This document shows positions 21,440 through 32,087 of a stretch of DNA of 64,000 nucleotides, in pieces (position 1 is the first letter of the stretch; the number at the start of each line of letters is the position of its first letter). This stretch comes from Chaetoderma sp. LZ-2023a (lineage: Eukaryota; Mollusca; Caudofoveata; Chaetodermatida; Chaetodermatidae). Where the stretch lies: NCBI GenBank assembly GCA_034401795.1, contig CM067360.1, positions 56,465,768 through 56,529,767 of the forward strand. The letters run 5' to 3'. The notes under the pieces were generated by a model, which searched no databases, had not been told where the DNA came from, and saw only the letters and a list, made by a program, of their open reading frames with translations. Both the position numbers and the translations under genes were made by a program.

Positions 21440-22172
21440 CTACTTGTTTGTCTGATGTGGGAATAGATCCAGCACCTCTCCATGGATGAGTGCCTGGTTG
21501 TTGGCTATCCAGTAAGGGATCACGATCAATATAACCCAGTTTTCCTCACAGAAGTCCGTTTTCTGGTGGTCATGCTCTCGTTGGTCTTTTAAATCGCTGA
21601 CACCTGATAATGCTGCCTGCCCTGGTATTCAAAGGCCAGCCCAAGCTCTTCACAGTAGCCATCAAGTTCTAAGCTCAGTAGCCAGTGCGGGCGACGCTTA
21701 GTAAACTCAGCACCCAGCAATGACTGGAGCATGGTACGGTACTCCGCTTCGTTCATGAATGGGCAATATGAACACCAAGTCCCCTGACTGACATGACCCA
21801 GGCTAGCACTCCAGGTATGACCTCTGGCACATCTCCAGCTGAGAAGTTTTTTGATGTTCGTATATGTGTCCGAGGTGCAAACACCACCACATTTCACTGC
21901 AACCCGTCTTACATATTCAATGGTCTTCTTAGCCCCCATTGATAGACATTTTGGACACCAGGTCCGACGACTGACATGATCCAGGCTATCACTCCAGGTA
22001 GAACCTCTGGCACATCTCCAGCTGAGATGTGTTTTGGTGTTCGTATATGCCAACTGGTGCAGACACCACCACGTTTCAGTGCAACCTGTCTTGCATCATC
22101 AATGGTTTTCTTAACACCCATTTTTGTCATGATATCCATGTGGATACGTGTCTCTAAATAGATGCCCAGCAC
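21440..22172 (-). pseudogene. Treble-clef zinc-finger repeats plus restriction-type nuclease
   Basis: The minus strand encodes two repeats of about 57 aa built as GGVCTS...LSWRCARGHTWS...HVSQGTWCSYC, a Cys-Cys...Cys-x2-Cys treble-clef zinc finger. Next come EFTKRRPHWLLSLELDGYCE, LGLAFEYQGRQHY, then in a shifted frame QREHDHQKTDFCEENWVILI with an IPY end. This D...ExxG...RD..K...IPY series is the PD-(D/E)XK (Vsr-like) nuclease layout that follows such fingers in large DNA viruses, phages and some eukaryotic mobile elements. Frame changes near 22050 and 21595 break it, so it is probably inactive, unless they are sequencing errors. It would be a DNA-binding, DNA-cutting enzyme, perhaps homing-type. 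Family assignment is from memory of motifs. Confidence 0.65.
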
Positions 22173-22330
22173 CTATGGGCAATTTCATCATACCGATACG
22201 ACCCAACCATGTCTGCGCACTCCCCACAGATCAGTCCCCATTTTTCTGCCAGAGCTCTCGTGTAGCGTATCCGTACCACATTGTCACACGCTCTGTTGCA
22301 TCGTATGCAGCGAACAGGATGTCCAACCAT
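22154..22330 (-). CDS. Small CxxC zinc-binding protein, hypothetical
   Basis: A 58-codon frame starting MVGHPVRCIRCNRAC and continuing EKWGLICGECADMVG: two Cys-x2-Cys pairs about 25 residues apart, a simple zinc ribbon. It overlaps the start of the nuclease frame by 19 bp on the same strand, an arrangement typical of compact viral or plasmid-like genomes. It could be the nuclease's own N-terminus if a frameshift intervenes. Too short to name. Confidence 0.45.
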   Translation of the reverse strand: MVGHPVRCIRCNRACDNVVRIRYTRALAEKWGLICGECADMVGSYRYDEIAHRCWASI

Positions 22331-22399
22331 GTTGGTTTTAGGTCTATGCTTTGTTAACCTATCTCTCTACGGATACATGTCTCTAAATGGAGTTTAGAC

Positions 22400-22950
22400 C
22401 ATGTAATGTGCTGTTGGTATATCACTATGGAAGCTGGTCTCTAGATGGAGTCCTGGACCAGTTTACATTGAAGGGCTGGCCCCAGCTGTGAGCTGTGGTA
22501 TTTGTGAACGTATGCTAGTGTCTCGTAAACTCATGGGCCAGCCCAAGGTCTGACCTTGGGGGCCGGGCCTCTGTCGTGTAGCCCAGCTGGTAGGTGAAAT
22601 TTGCTCCACCACATCATAGGCGTGGTCCATTGACGCGGTCTGCAATGGGTTACTTGGTCCAGAACTGTCAATTTTATGGGAGGGCGGTGGCGGCCAACCT
22701 GGGGGTGGGGCTGGACCCAGTGGTGTAGACCAGTTGTCGTCTGTGTGCTGTATCTTGCCACGCATGTTATGGCCGAGAGCTGCTAGATACCCTGGGGCCG
22801 GTCTGGTCGGATTTCTTGTTTTGCTGCTGGTGGGTGAGACTTGCCCCACCATGAAGGATGTGGTCCAGAACTGTCCTTTTATATCTACTTGTTGTGATCG
22901 TGTTTCAGCAAAACCTATTTGTATTCCTCAGTCATCTCCCCTGACAAACA
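22400..22950. other. GC-richer non-coding spacer with short duplications
   Basis: Two related segments around 22560-22620 and 22795-22860 (both containing GTGARACTTGCYCCACCA-like words). A proline-rich minus frame exists (22463-22852), but its composition follows the base composition and I do not regard it as a gene. Confidence 0.35.
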
Positions 22951-22954
22951 TAAA

Positions 22955-24660
22955 ATTCATCAAGTTTTGAACATGCCATCTTTTGATGGCTCTTGGTTAA
23001 TTCGGCATGCGAAGATCGTAGAAATTGTCTATACTAATGTTTTCAGGGTCAAGGAATACAATGAGCTTATTGGCAATCTTCTAAATGCATTACTTAACAC
23101 CAATTATGCAGATTAGCCCCTTCACGCACCATTAAAACTATCCTGCAACAATACTCACCTAGTTCTACTGCAAAGCATTGAGGATTTGGATGCCGCAAAG
23201 GCATTTATGGAGACAGTTGAGCCTGCATGACCTTATTGATAAAATGCAAAAATAACTTGAGGGCACAGGGAACAAAGCATACAGCACGGATTACACGAAG
23301 GAAAAATTGAAGGATGACTATCGTGATGAGATCTTTAATAGGGAATTGAATAAAAACCCAGATGTTATGACATTTTGTTCTAATGACATTACATAAGGTC
23401 AATTGATTCATGTACTTCATGCGGAAGCTATCCCAAGGGAGCAAATGTGCGTCCCAGCAAAGGCTTTGGAATATCTGCTGATGAGATGCGCCACATATTT
23501 GGATCTAGATTTACTGGGGGCAAAATACAAAGGTTTGATTGAGCAGTGCATCACTTCACGGAGGGCAAGCACCAGAGACCAGATCAGTTCATTCAGTTTG
23601 TGGCTGACAATGTTGACCACAACATCTAAACCATAGATGGACACATGTTTCATGGAATGGGAATTGTAGGATCGTACATAACACCAAAAATTTCTAGCAA
23701 TCTTATCCTGAGGATAAACACATCAGATGATATCAAGCAAGTCGACAAGATCTACATCAGGAACTTTAGCTCTCAGCATACCAAGGACTTGCCATTAACC
23801 TTTAAGGAGATAACTGTGATGGAGAAAACATACCCAACAGCTGACATTGGCTTCCTTTAGGATGTTTCTCTGTTCAAGAAGATACGCATGGATTTGCATA
23901 ATCATCCCGGTAAATAATGTTATTTTTGTTTTCGTGATAGACCTAGACCCCCGCGACATAAACGTTCATATTCTCAAACTTGATCTCCATTTGTGACCAA
24001 GCAAATCAGTACCATGCTATGCCAGTGATCACGTTTGACCAGCCTTTGTTTTGAGAGGCCATCCTTACCCATATCATAGAAATGGAAATAAGGTGGCATC
24101 CCCTTAAACATGTTTAATGAGATGATCTACGACTTCGGGTAAGGGTTTCATATGGGGATGAGCTTCCTAGGCTGCATCGCTAAGTTGATGATAGGAACCG
24201 GTCTTGCATATATCCACGAGGTAGTCTAACTAGAGAATGTAGTGAAACACATTCTTAGTGGAAAAGCAATCGCTCAAGCAGTTTGAGTACATGCATCCCA
24301 CAGTACAATTCTGACTGCAATTGCCTACAACATACCACGACTCTACCTACCATTGCAGATGCAGACCTCAACACAATAGAAGTCTGGTGATATGTGGTCA
24401 GGCAAATCTTTGGATGAAAACGTCAATGGATATTAAGAGGATGAGGGCATACTTCACCATATTCATGTCAGTGCAGGAGAGCTGTATGATGACATAGGAA
24501 TGGACACGGCAGACTGTACACCGAAGATGCATTTCATGTTGTTAGCAAAAAATTAGATGCTGAGCATTGCATGAAAGACCATAGAACTGCTAACCTTTGG
24601 CTTCAGTATATGGAGACGGTAGAACGTCTACAGAATTTTATTAATGCAGAGGATCGGAAA
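22955..24660 (+). pseudogene. Decayed copy of large uncharacterised protein family (VADNVDHN family)
   Basis: Many stops and frameshifts, but the order of blocks is clear: KEKLKDDYRDEIFNREL (about 23305), MRHIFGSRFTGGK (23485), QFIQFVADNVDHNI, stop, TIDGHMFHGMGIV (about 23585-23670), KISSNLILRINTSDDIKQVD (23690), then around 24160 MSFLGCIAKLMIGTGLAYIHEVV and VVKHILSGKAIAQAV, and near the end DHRTANLWLQYMETVERLQN (24575). I remember this series from long uncharacterised proteins present in many copies in cnidarian, molluscan and sponge genomes. Function unknown: perhaps encoded by, or expanded with, mobile DNA. The open frame at 63563 looks like the N-terminus of the same family. Confidence 0.65.
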
Positions 24661-24753
24661 ATGGAACTTGCATGTCCAGACCACTCATAAGATACTTACA
24701 TATCTTGCATCTTCTGTAAAATATCTTATGAATGGTCTGGACATGCAAGTTCC

Positions 24754-24758
<5 letters not shown>
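24656..24758. repeat. Inverted repeat, arms about 40 bp
   Basis: TTGCATGTCCAGACCACTCA returns as TGAATGGTCTGGACATGCAA, with ATCTTGCATCTTCTGTAAAA between. The left arm is the continuation of the VADNVDHN-family pseudogene (product EDRKMELACPDHS), so the right arm is an inverted copy of coding sequence. Directly followed by the TA tract and a Tc1 end. Confidence 0.85.

Positions 24759-24790
<32 letters not shown>
24759..24790. repeat. TA microsatellite
   Basis: About 15 TA units, with the first Tc1 copy starting at its right edge. Tc1 elements insert at TA. Confidence 0.9.
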
Positions 24791-24793
<3 letters not shown>

Positions 24794-26199
24794 CTGTGCA
24801 AAAGTCAAGCACCAGCAAAAACAATAGAACGTAGAAACATGATGGTACAACTAGGCTGCCATACTTTTTGTCCCCGCGTTAGCTGACATAATTCCAAGTA
24901 CGAAATGCACATGGATGCATGACTTCACGCCGCTTGATGTCCGTGCGTGGCGGGAAACAGCACACGTGTTCAGTTATGTAAAAGTCCAGTTTGAGGTGTA
25001 GAACATTACATACAGATTTAGGCGACAAGATTAGGAATTTTGTGTTCATGACCGTAGTTTATTTGTACAGAGAGAATTAGCTCTTGATTGTGAACCGCTA
25101 TGGCAAGACGAAGGTTAAGTGATCGTGTGAAATGGCAAATCATAGGCATGCATACCACTGGGATGTCATGCAGAGAGATTGGCAGACAGCTGAACATTAA
25201 CCATACTGTAATCAGTCGTTTGATTGCAAAACATGGGCAAACTAACGAGGTGAAGGACAGGCCTAGATCTGGAAGACCGAAGAAGACTACTGCCCGTGAT
25301 GATCGAGCCCTAGTACGCCTTGTTAGGAGATCTCCATTCACCAACAGCAGAGTGCTCAGCCAGCAATGGGAAACGCGCAATAGAGTGTCAATGTCTACCG
25401 TCAAAAGGAGACTGTATGCTGCTGGCATGAAAGCTAGGAGACCTGTCAGACGTCCTCTCCTCACTGCACACCGCAAAGAGGAGCGTCTGAGGTGGTGCAA
25501 CGAAAGAAGACACTGGAACATGAGATCCTGGAGACGGGTACACTGGTCCGATGAAAGTCGGTTCCTGCTTCATGCCACAGATGGTCGAACTCGTGTATGG
25601 AGGTCCACACGCACGGCGTATGACCAACGTAACATCATGGAAGAAGTTCCATTTGGTGGAGGTTCCGTTATGATATGGGGGTGCACCTCATTTGATTGTA
25701 AGCTGGATCTGTTGACTGTACCTGGAACACTAAATGGACAAAGATATCAAGATTCCATACTGGATAGAGTTGTGGTCCCTCATTTTGTAAATCATGCACC
25801 TGGAACCCACCCTATATTCATGGATGACAACGCCCGACCACATCGTGCTAGAGCTGTGCATGAATACCTCCGCCAGAATGCCATCGAAACCCTACCATGG
25901 CCAGCAAGGAGCCATGACATGAACCCTATTGAGCATATCTGGGACATTCTGGGAAACATGGTGAGAAGTAGGGATCCTCCTGTGCAGAACCTACAGGAAT
26001 TAACAGACGCACTCCATCTTGAATGGCAACGAATACCACAATGGCGTATCAGTCAGTTGGTGACCAGCATGAGACGTCGTGTCCAGGCCGTCATCCAGGC
26101 ACAAGGTGGATATACCCGGTATTAATAATGACAGTCTCAAACTCGTGCACAGATGTTAAACTTCGTTTTCAGACACCATTAATGACAATGTAGTCAAGT
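24789..26199 (+). mobile_element. Tc1 transposon copy 1, right end missing
   Basis: The left terminus TACACCTGTGCAAAAGTCAA matches the ends of the two full copies. Homology to them stops soon after the stop codon, at CACCATTAATGACAAT (about 26189), and is replaced by a TATATA tract, so about 270 bp including the right inverted repeat is lost. The transposase frame inside is full length. Without both ends the copy cannot move itself but could supply transposase in principle. Confidence 0.93.
25100..26125 (+). CDS. Tc1 transposase, full-length ORF (DD34E)
   Basis: 341 aa, the usual Tc1 length. The N-terminal paired-type helix-turn-helix DNA-binding region (MSCREIGRQLNINHTVISRL, residues 22-41) is followed by a GRPKKT hook (58-63) and a second HTH. 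The DDE catalytic core has D151 in VHWSDESRF, D243 in FMDDNARPHRA and E278 in NPIEHIW, with 34 residues between the second D and E. It cuts at the element's TIRs and joins at TA. This is the only one of three copies here with an uninterrupted frame. It has SHDMNPIEH where the others have SPDMNPIEH; the proline is usual, so activity is uncertain. Start: first ATG, giving MARRRLSDRV. Confidence 0.95.
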   Translation: MARRRLSDRVKWQIIGMHTTGMSCREIGRQLNINHTVISRLIAKHGQTNEVKDRPRSGRPKKTTARDDRALVRLVRRSPFTNSRVLSQQWETRNRVSMSTVKRRLYAAGMKARRPVRRPLLTAHRKEERLRWCNERRHWNMRSWRRVHWSDESRFLLHATDGRTRVWRSTRTAYDQRNIMEEVPFGGGSVMIWGCTSFDCKLDLLTVPGTLNGQRYQDSILDRVVVPHFVNHAPGTHPIFMDDNARPHRARAVHEYLRQNAIETLPWPARSHDMNPIEHIWDILGNMVRSRDPPVQNLQELTDALHLEWQRIPQWRISQLVTSMRRRVQAVIQAQGGYTRY

Positions 26200-26744
26200 A
26201 TATATATATATCTTTACAGCCAAAGATTATCTTTTGTGTCTTATTTGGTTTTTGTCCATTCCTACATGCGCAGACATCAGCAATGACATGCAATATTGTT
26301 CACTGGTGTGAGCAGTGACCCTAGTGAGTAACACAAAGATTCCACACGATCATGAATAAAACATGATATACGGAGGATACATACAAGATTCTCAAAATAC
26401 TTAGTGATCTGAATCTGTTTTGTCCTGATCCCTCCCTGCGAGGAATTGTTAGTAGTTTGGCTTCCCATTATTTTGTGAAATTTGGCAATGCCAAAATGTT
26501 GTACTTAATTCTTAATTTAATGCTTGGACAGACTATCGATCGATCATTTCCTTACAGAGAGGCAAGCTATGACACTAGTGTAAAAAGTAGCAGTCACATA
26601 AAGCCACTTGATGATGTCTTGGGCAGTGGTCCTTTCCATTTTTTGCTATGCCCCGGCCATCTCTAGCTAAGCTCCACCCACACCTCGCTCGTGTTGGGAT
26701 CGATCTCTGAACTCCTGATCAATTTCCAGAAAACTATACAGGTA
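26200..26744. other. Non-coding DNA, no recognised feature
   Basis: A few short frames with no recognisable domain and no clear exon signals. Confidence 0.35.
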
Positions 26745-26854
26745 AGCTATTGAATATTTTGGAACTAATTTTGAAACTAATTTGAGCGGCCGCTGTTGCT
26801 GCCATAGGCAGCAACATATCGTCCAGTCAAATTAGTTTCAAAATATTCAACAGC
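26745..26854. repeat. Fold-back element FB2, full copy
   Basis: Reads AGCTATTGAATATTTTGGAA on the left and CAAAATATTCAACAGC on the right. Central hairpin GTTGCTGCCATAGGCAGCAAC. The best reference copy of this family here. Confidence 0.85.
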
Positions 26855-27446
26855 ATGTTTATTAAATAGTCGAGACATACAATTCCCATAATGTGTCAGA
26901 CTATTAGGAGTTAAAGACGGACCATATAGAATCATTTATGCTTAGCTGATTATGACGTCAGATTGATAGATGGATACTATGATGGAAAGATGAATTGATG
27001 CCAACACTGCGATGAGGTCCCCTTAAATCAGGTACCGATGTCGCTTTCTCCATGTTAACGTGTTAGATTAAATGTTATACCACGAGATCCATATTTCGTT
27101 AATGACTGCATGTACAAGATTAATAATATGCTCATTGTATTCCGGGACCCTAAAAACAAGGGTATATACACCACTTCTGCCATGTTCGCATGTTGAATTA
27201 TATAAGTATAGAAAATTTCAGTATTCAGATAATGGCAGAAACTAATTGTGCAAATTTGATCTAATTCTGCTCATTTGGATTTTACTATGTTAATTAGCAG
27301 TCCCCTGAACGTAAGACAAGTAAGAATTCTGTTGCAATTTGTTCCAGGTTTAGTCATCATTTGAGGTAGAGTGACTGGACTAAAGACTGGAAAACTAACC
27401 TAGGGATCTTCCCACAGAACTTGGTCAAATGATGCCGATGCAGTTT

Positions 27447-27930
27447 TAACCCTTTACTGCCTGTAACAGCCCAGACCACCTGCTCACTCCACACTGTTAC
27501 GGTCCAGACTGCCCCATACTTGACCAATGTCAATGATACCAAAATTTTTGCTGCAGCAGTGCTCTCTGTGTCCTGTCTGTGTTATGCAGGCATGCTTGTG
27601 TGGTGAAATACACTACCAGTATATGCGCTGAAGTTATTTTAAGAAGATTGGCAGTTTGCCCACTCGCCAAATGCAGCAATCTCGCTAAAAACTTGCCACA
27701 GGGTGTATGAAGATTAATTTATAATCACATAGCATTGTCAGATACACCATCGGTAAAGTATGGGGCCCCCTGGGCCATTAAAGTCTGGATTGAGCAGAGA
27801 TGTGATTTCATTTATTTCAACCCAATTTTTTTTTTACTGATTTTGCGAAAAATGTCAAATTTATGGAAAATTTTCCAAATTAATTTAGTTTACACAGAAC
27901 ATTTTGTAAATATATTCAGGCATGAAAGGG
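27447..27930. repeat. Fold-back element with GTATGGGGC arms
   Basis: The left arm contains CAGACTGCCCCATACTTGAC and the right arm GTAAAGTATGGGGCCCCCTG and CTGGATTGAGCAGAG, inverted and diverged, about 190 bp apart. The left edge TTAACCCTTTACTGCC resembles FB1 ends. No coding capacity. Confidence 0.55.
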
Positions 27931-28140
27931 TTAATGGCTAAATTTGGTCAATAATATCAAACTATTTGCTTACTGAATGTCCATTTGCAGGTCAAGAGCC
28001 TATTTTTGAAAGTTTACGCTTAGCAAGCCGGTCATTGCAGTGGGAAATTGCTTGTCTTCTCTTGGCCTGCAAATGGACATTCCTCAAGACCACTGTAAAT
28101 GTCGGCTTTGACCAGCTTCACCATAAAAGGCTTAAATGGT
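27926..28140. repeat. Fold-back element FB1, inverted orientation
   Basis: AAGGGTTAATGGCTAAATTT at the left, TGTCCATTTGCAGGTCAAGAG and CTTGGCCTGCAAATGGACAT as arms. The central hairpin is altered. Confidence 0.75.
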
Positions 28141-28208
28141 TTACCGGACATCTGAAAAAGATGACTGCCGAGCAAAGTAACCCGAGACACGTTTTCATAT
28201 ATCTCTGT

Positions 28209-28445
28209 TCAGATCCCATCACAGGGTTCTTCCAGACAAATTTAATTAAAATCAGCATGTGCAATCTTCCTGAAAAAGTTGACAGACAGATGGATGGAAG
28301 ACATGAACAGTGGGCATCATACTATCTGGCAAGTCAAGCCAATTATTTGGTATTCTGTGACGCTCTCAATTTCACGAGTGATGTCACCTTTACTCCTATT
28401 CCAGATTTTGTATGTGAACCCATGCAGGCCAAACAAATCAACTAA
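28209..28445 (+). CDS. Possible 3'-terminal exon, unrecognised
   Basis: After a plausible acceptor (ATATATCTCTGTTCAG) the frame reads GFFQTNLIKISMCNLPEKVD, HEQWASYYLASQANYLVFCD and ends DFVCEPMQAKQIN, stop. Composition is protein-like in AT-rich surroundings, and an AATAAA signal lies 210 bp after the stop at about 28659. I do not recognise the protein, and it does not match the expected C-terminus of MTMR12. It could be the last exon of a third gene or a chance frame extending the FB1 copy. Confidence 0.28.
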   Translation, partial: SDPITGFFQTNLIKISMCNLPEKVDRQMDGRHEQWASYYLASQANYLVFCDALNFTSDVTFTPIPDFVCEPMQAKQIN

Positions 28446-28669
28446 CCAGGTTCACTGAACAGCTAGCAATTAACATGGATAATTTTTCTTTTAAACTTCA
28501 TGTCAATGGAGGGATCTGATTAGTCACTCAAGTATCTGACATCATTATCAAAATATGTCACTTGCTAAATGACATCACAATTAGACAATGTAGCTCCAGC
28601 ACAAAAAGAGCAAAAGGTCAGACAGTAACCCTCTGAACTGTGTGTGAGTTTACAATTTAATAAACATTG

Positions 28670-28722
28670 TTGGATATTTTGAAACTAATTTGACTGGGAG
28701 TTGTTGCTGTCACTGCGCAACT
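28670..28722. repeat. FB2 half copy
   Basis: TGGATATTTTGAAACTAATTTG then ACTGGGAGTTGTTGCTG. The returning arm is absent. Confidence 0.6.
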
Positions 28723-28739
28723 GCATAGGTACCTTGACA

Positions 28740-29585
28740 TTTTGGGAATATATGGTTACCAGTTATCAATGGTAATAGTTTTGTTACCTCTTAAAAGGAA
28801 TTTATCCTTTTTGAATTTTGTATCCAGGGAAAGAGATCCTCCTCGCATGTCACCTACTAGATTTCTAGTGTTGACTCATTGGCTAAAATTATGGAAAAAT
28901 TATCCCATGAAAACACACCTACCCGGTACCCTTTAATGTTTTTCTAAAGTTTTGAATCATTCTGTTAAATCTAAGTATATGTTATAGTATGGAAATTGAT
29001 TTTTAAAATGGCCGTCTCAGGTAGCCATTTTGCATCCAATCCCATTGTCCTCACACCACACATAATGGATCGTGAATCATTCTGTTAACAGATACATTAT
29101 TAAAATGAGTTTTCAAGATAGAGATCACATTCTGATTTATATCATACATTTTTTTGTTGTAGCAATTTTGAGAGAACGCTTCCCTATATCGCACCAAAAC
29201 ATGCCAAAGGATGTAATGTTTTTCATCATTCAATCAAAGCTACGTAGTCAGTTATGACATGGAACGGTATATGATAACCACAATCCAATTGATTTTCAAA
29301 TTTAACTAAATCCATCGTAGATCCAGAAAAGTAGTGTGCAGAAAACAACTGAATATTTTATCGTGGGCTATAATGGGAAAATTGACCGTTGACTAACATT
29401 CTCTGCAAATTGAAATATTTGGATATACATGTAGGTGGTAGTTTGGTGCAAATCTCTAAACGAATAACAAAACAAGTGGCTTAATGGCTTGTCGGTCACC
29501 TACAATATTAATATTTTAAATGATATGACATACTTTAATAGGAAATAACTTTCTAGGAGAATATATAAGTGAAGTTCTCAGATTT
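28740..29585. other. Non-coding DNA, no recognised feature
   Basis: AT-rich. Short frames only. GATCGTGAATCATTCTGTTAA and a neighbouring GAATCATTCTGTTAAATC (28950, 29070) show a small local duplication. Confidence 0.4.
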
Positions 29586-29589
29586 GCAA

Positions 29590-30045
29590 CTAATTTTATA
29601 CGAATTACCCTTATCCTGTATGACATTCAGGTCCCTTTGTCTATCCGAGACAATTTGGCTCAAATTTTAAGACAACGAAGAGAGTTGCCGGGCAAGATCT
29701 CCCCACATTGGCCCTGATCTGGGAAATCCGATCAAATTCAAGATCTATATCTCAGAAACCACTTTCAAATTTAAACAAATGAAATGATGTCGCTGTACAT
29801 TAGGATTTCACAACTTTGGTGGTGATCCGAAAAATCGGTAAAATCCCCAAAAGACAATCAGATCAAATTCTGGATCTTTGTATGCCTCAGAAACTTGTGG
29901 TCTGATTTGACTTAAATCTTAACACATGAAGGAGTATGACCATACACCAGAATTCCACAGCTTTGGGTGCTGTCCAAAAAATCTGCAAAATCTGAAAACA
30001 AAAACGAGACGGTGTGGATCCGCAATCTCTGATTACTCTTGTTCA
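29590..30045. repeat. Degenerate tandem repeat, about 150-bp units
   Basis: Successive blocks share CAGGTCCCTTTGTCTATCCG / AATTCTGGATCTTTGTATGCC, ATCTCAGAAACCAC / CCTCAGAAACTTGTGG, and CATTAGGATTTCACAACTTTGG / CACCAGAATTCCACAGCTTTGG. About three diverged units. No coding capacity. Confidence 0.6.
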
Positions 30046-30076
30046 CACTATAATCTATTAGAGCAGGGTCATAATA

Positions 30077-31731
30077 TACACCTGTGCAAAAGTTAAGCAC
30101 CACCCTATTTTTACGCACATGCGAGGGTATATTCATGTGCTATGAAGAAAGCAATAGCATAAACATTTATGTACCCATCCATCTTAGTGCAAGAGGTAAT
30201 AATGCAACTAGAGGAATGCTGATTATGATGGTGGGGAAACACTGTTTTTGTTTGAACTTGAAAACGAGGCCTGAATATGGTTACGTTGACACAATTGACA
30301 ACTATTGCCCTACAGTTGACACACGTGGCTAGATTGTCATTAATGGTGTCTGAAAACGAAGTTTAACATCTGTGCATGAGTTTGAGACTGTCATTATTAA
30401 TACCGGGTATATCCACCTTGTGCCTGGATGACGGCCTGGACACGACGTCTCATGCTGGTCACCAACCGACTGATACGCCATTGTGGTATTCGTTGCCATT
30501 CAAGATGGAGTGCGTCTGTTAATTCCTGTAGGTTCTGCACAGGAGGATCCCTCCTTCTCACCATGTTTCCCAGAATGTCCCAGATATGCTCAATAGGGTT
30601 CATGTCAGGGCTCCTTGCTGGCCATGGTAGGGTTTCGATGGCATTCTGGCGGAGGTATTCATGCACAGCTCTAGCATGATGTGGTCGGGCGTTGTCATCC
30701 ATGAATATAGGGTGGGTTCCAGGTGCATGATTTACAAAATGAGGGACCACAACTCTATCCAGTATGGAATCTTGATATCTTTGTCCATTTAGTGTTCCAG
30801 GTAGTCAACAGATCCAGCTTACAATCAAATGAGATGCACCCCCATATCATAACGGAACCTCCACCAAATGGAACTTCTTCCATGATGTTACGTTGGTCGT
30901 ATGCCGTGCGTCTGGACCTCCATACACGAGTTCGACCATCTGTGGCATGAAGCAGGAACCGACTTTCATCGGACCAGTGTACCCGTCTCCAGGATCTCAT
31001 GTTCCAGTGTCTTCTTTCGTTTCACCACCTCAGACGCTCCTCTTTGTGGTGTACAGTGAGGAGAGGACGTCTGACAGGTCTCCTAGCTTTCATGCCAGCA
31101 GCATACAGTCTCCTTTTGACGGTAGACATTGACACTCTATTGCGCGTTTCCCATTGCTGGCTGAGCACTCTGCTGTTGGTGAATGGAGATCTCCTAACAA
31201 GGCGTACTAGGGCTCGATCATCACGGGCAGTAGTCTTCTTCGGTCTTCCAGATCTAGGCCTGTCCTTCACCTCGTTAGTTTGCCCATGTTTTGCAATCAA
31301 ACGACTGATTACAGTATGGTTAATGTTCAGCTGTCTGCCAATCTCTCTGCATGACATACCAGTGGTATGCATGCCTATGATTTGCCATTTCACACGATCA
31401 CTTAACCTTCGTCTTGCCATAGCGGTTCACAATCAAGAGCTAATTCTCTCTGTACAAATAAACCACGGTCATGAACACAAAATTCCTAATCTTGTCGCCT
31501 AAATCTATATGTAATGTTCTACACCTCAAACTGGACTTTTACATAACTGAACACGTGTGCTGTTTCCCGCCACGCACGGACATCAAGCGGCGTGAAGTCA
31601 TGCATGCATGTGCATTTCGTACTTGGAATTATGTCAGCTAACGCGGGGACAAAAAGTATGGCAGCCTAGTTGTACCATCATGTTTCTACGTTCTATTGTT
31701 TTTGCTGGTGCTTAACTTTTGCACAGGTGTA
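30077..31731 (-). mobile_element. Tc1 transposon copy 2, full length, broken gene
   Basis: Both ends are present (TACACCTGTGCAAAAGTTAA and its complement TTAACTTTTGCACAGGTGTA), 1655 bp, with TA on each side. Nearly identical to the copy at 56486. Confidence 0.95.
30397..31420 (-). pseudogene. Tc1 transposase, stop plus frameshift
   Basis: Starts MARRRLSDRV like copy 1. Codon 133 is TGA where the other copies have Cys (product stops after ERLRW), and a 2-bp deletion near 30800 (in LLTVPGT) shifts the frame. The catalytic residues themselves survive (SDES, MDDNARPH, SPDMNPIEHIW). The lesions differ from those in the other two copies, so each died on its own. Confidence 0.95.
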
Positions 31732-31739
31732 TATATACA

Positions 31740-32085
31740 CAAAAGGATAAATTTATTCAGAATTTGACGATGGGAGATGTATCCTTTACAGACAATATTG
31801 TTATTTTACAACGAACATGAACTGATAAGCGACTATGAGCATTTATTCATCTTGCATTCACGGACCAAGGAAGATTATTCTGCACCAGATTAACATCGAT
31901 TTACAGAGGAAAATAATATTAAAACGTTTATGACTAATACAGCTGGCATATTTACTGAGCTCACTATGTCAATGGTAAGCTTTCATAAATCCTCATCGCT
32001 ATGCCCGAAAACTGACAATTTCTATGATCTTATAGAGAAAGGTTAGGTAGCTGTGTTCCTCTGCATAGACAATAAAACAAGATTC
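31740..32085. other. Non-coding DNA, no recognised feature
   Basis: AT-rich. No protein-like frame or repeat boundary seen. Confidence 0.35.
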
Positions 32086-32087
32086 AG

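Noticed and set aside
22463-22852. 129-codon proline-rich minus frame
   Set aside because: Composition follows base composition, internal duplications break the pattern, and there is no recognisable domain.
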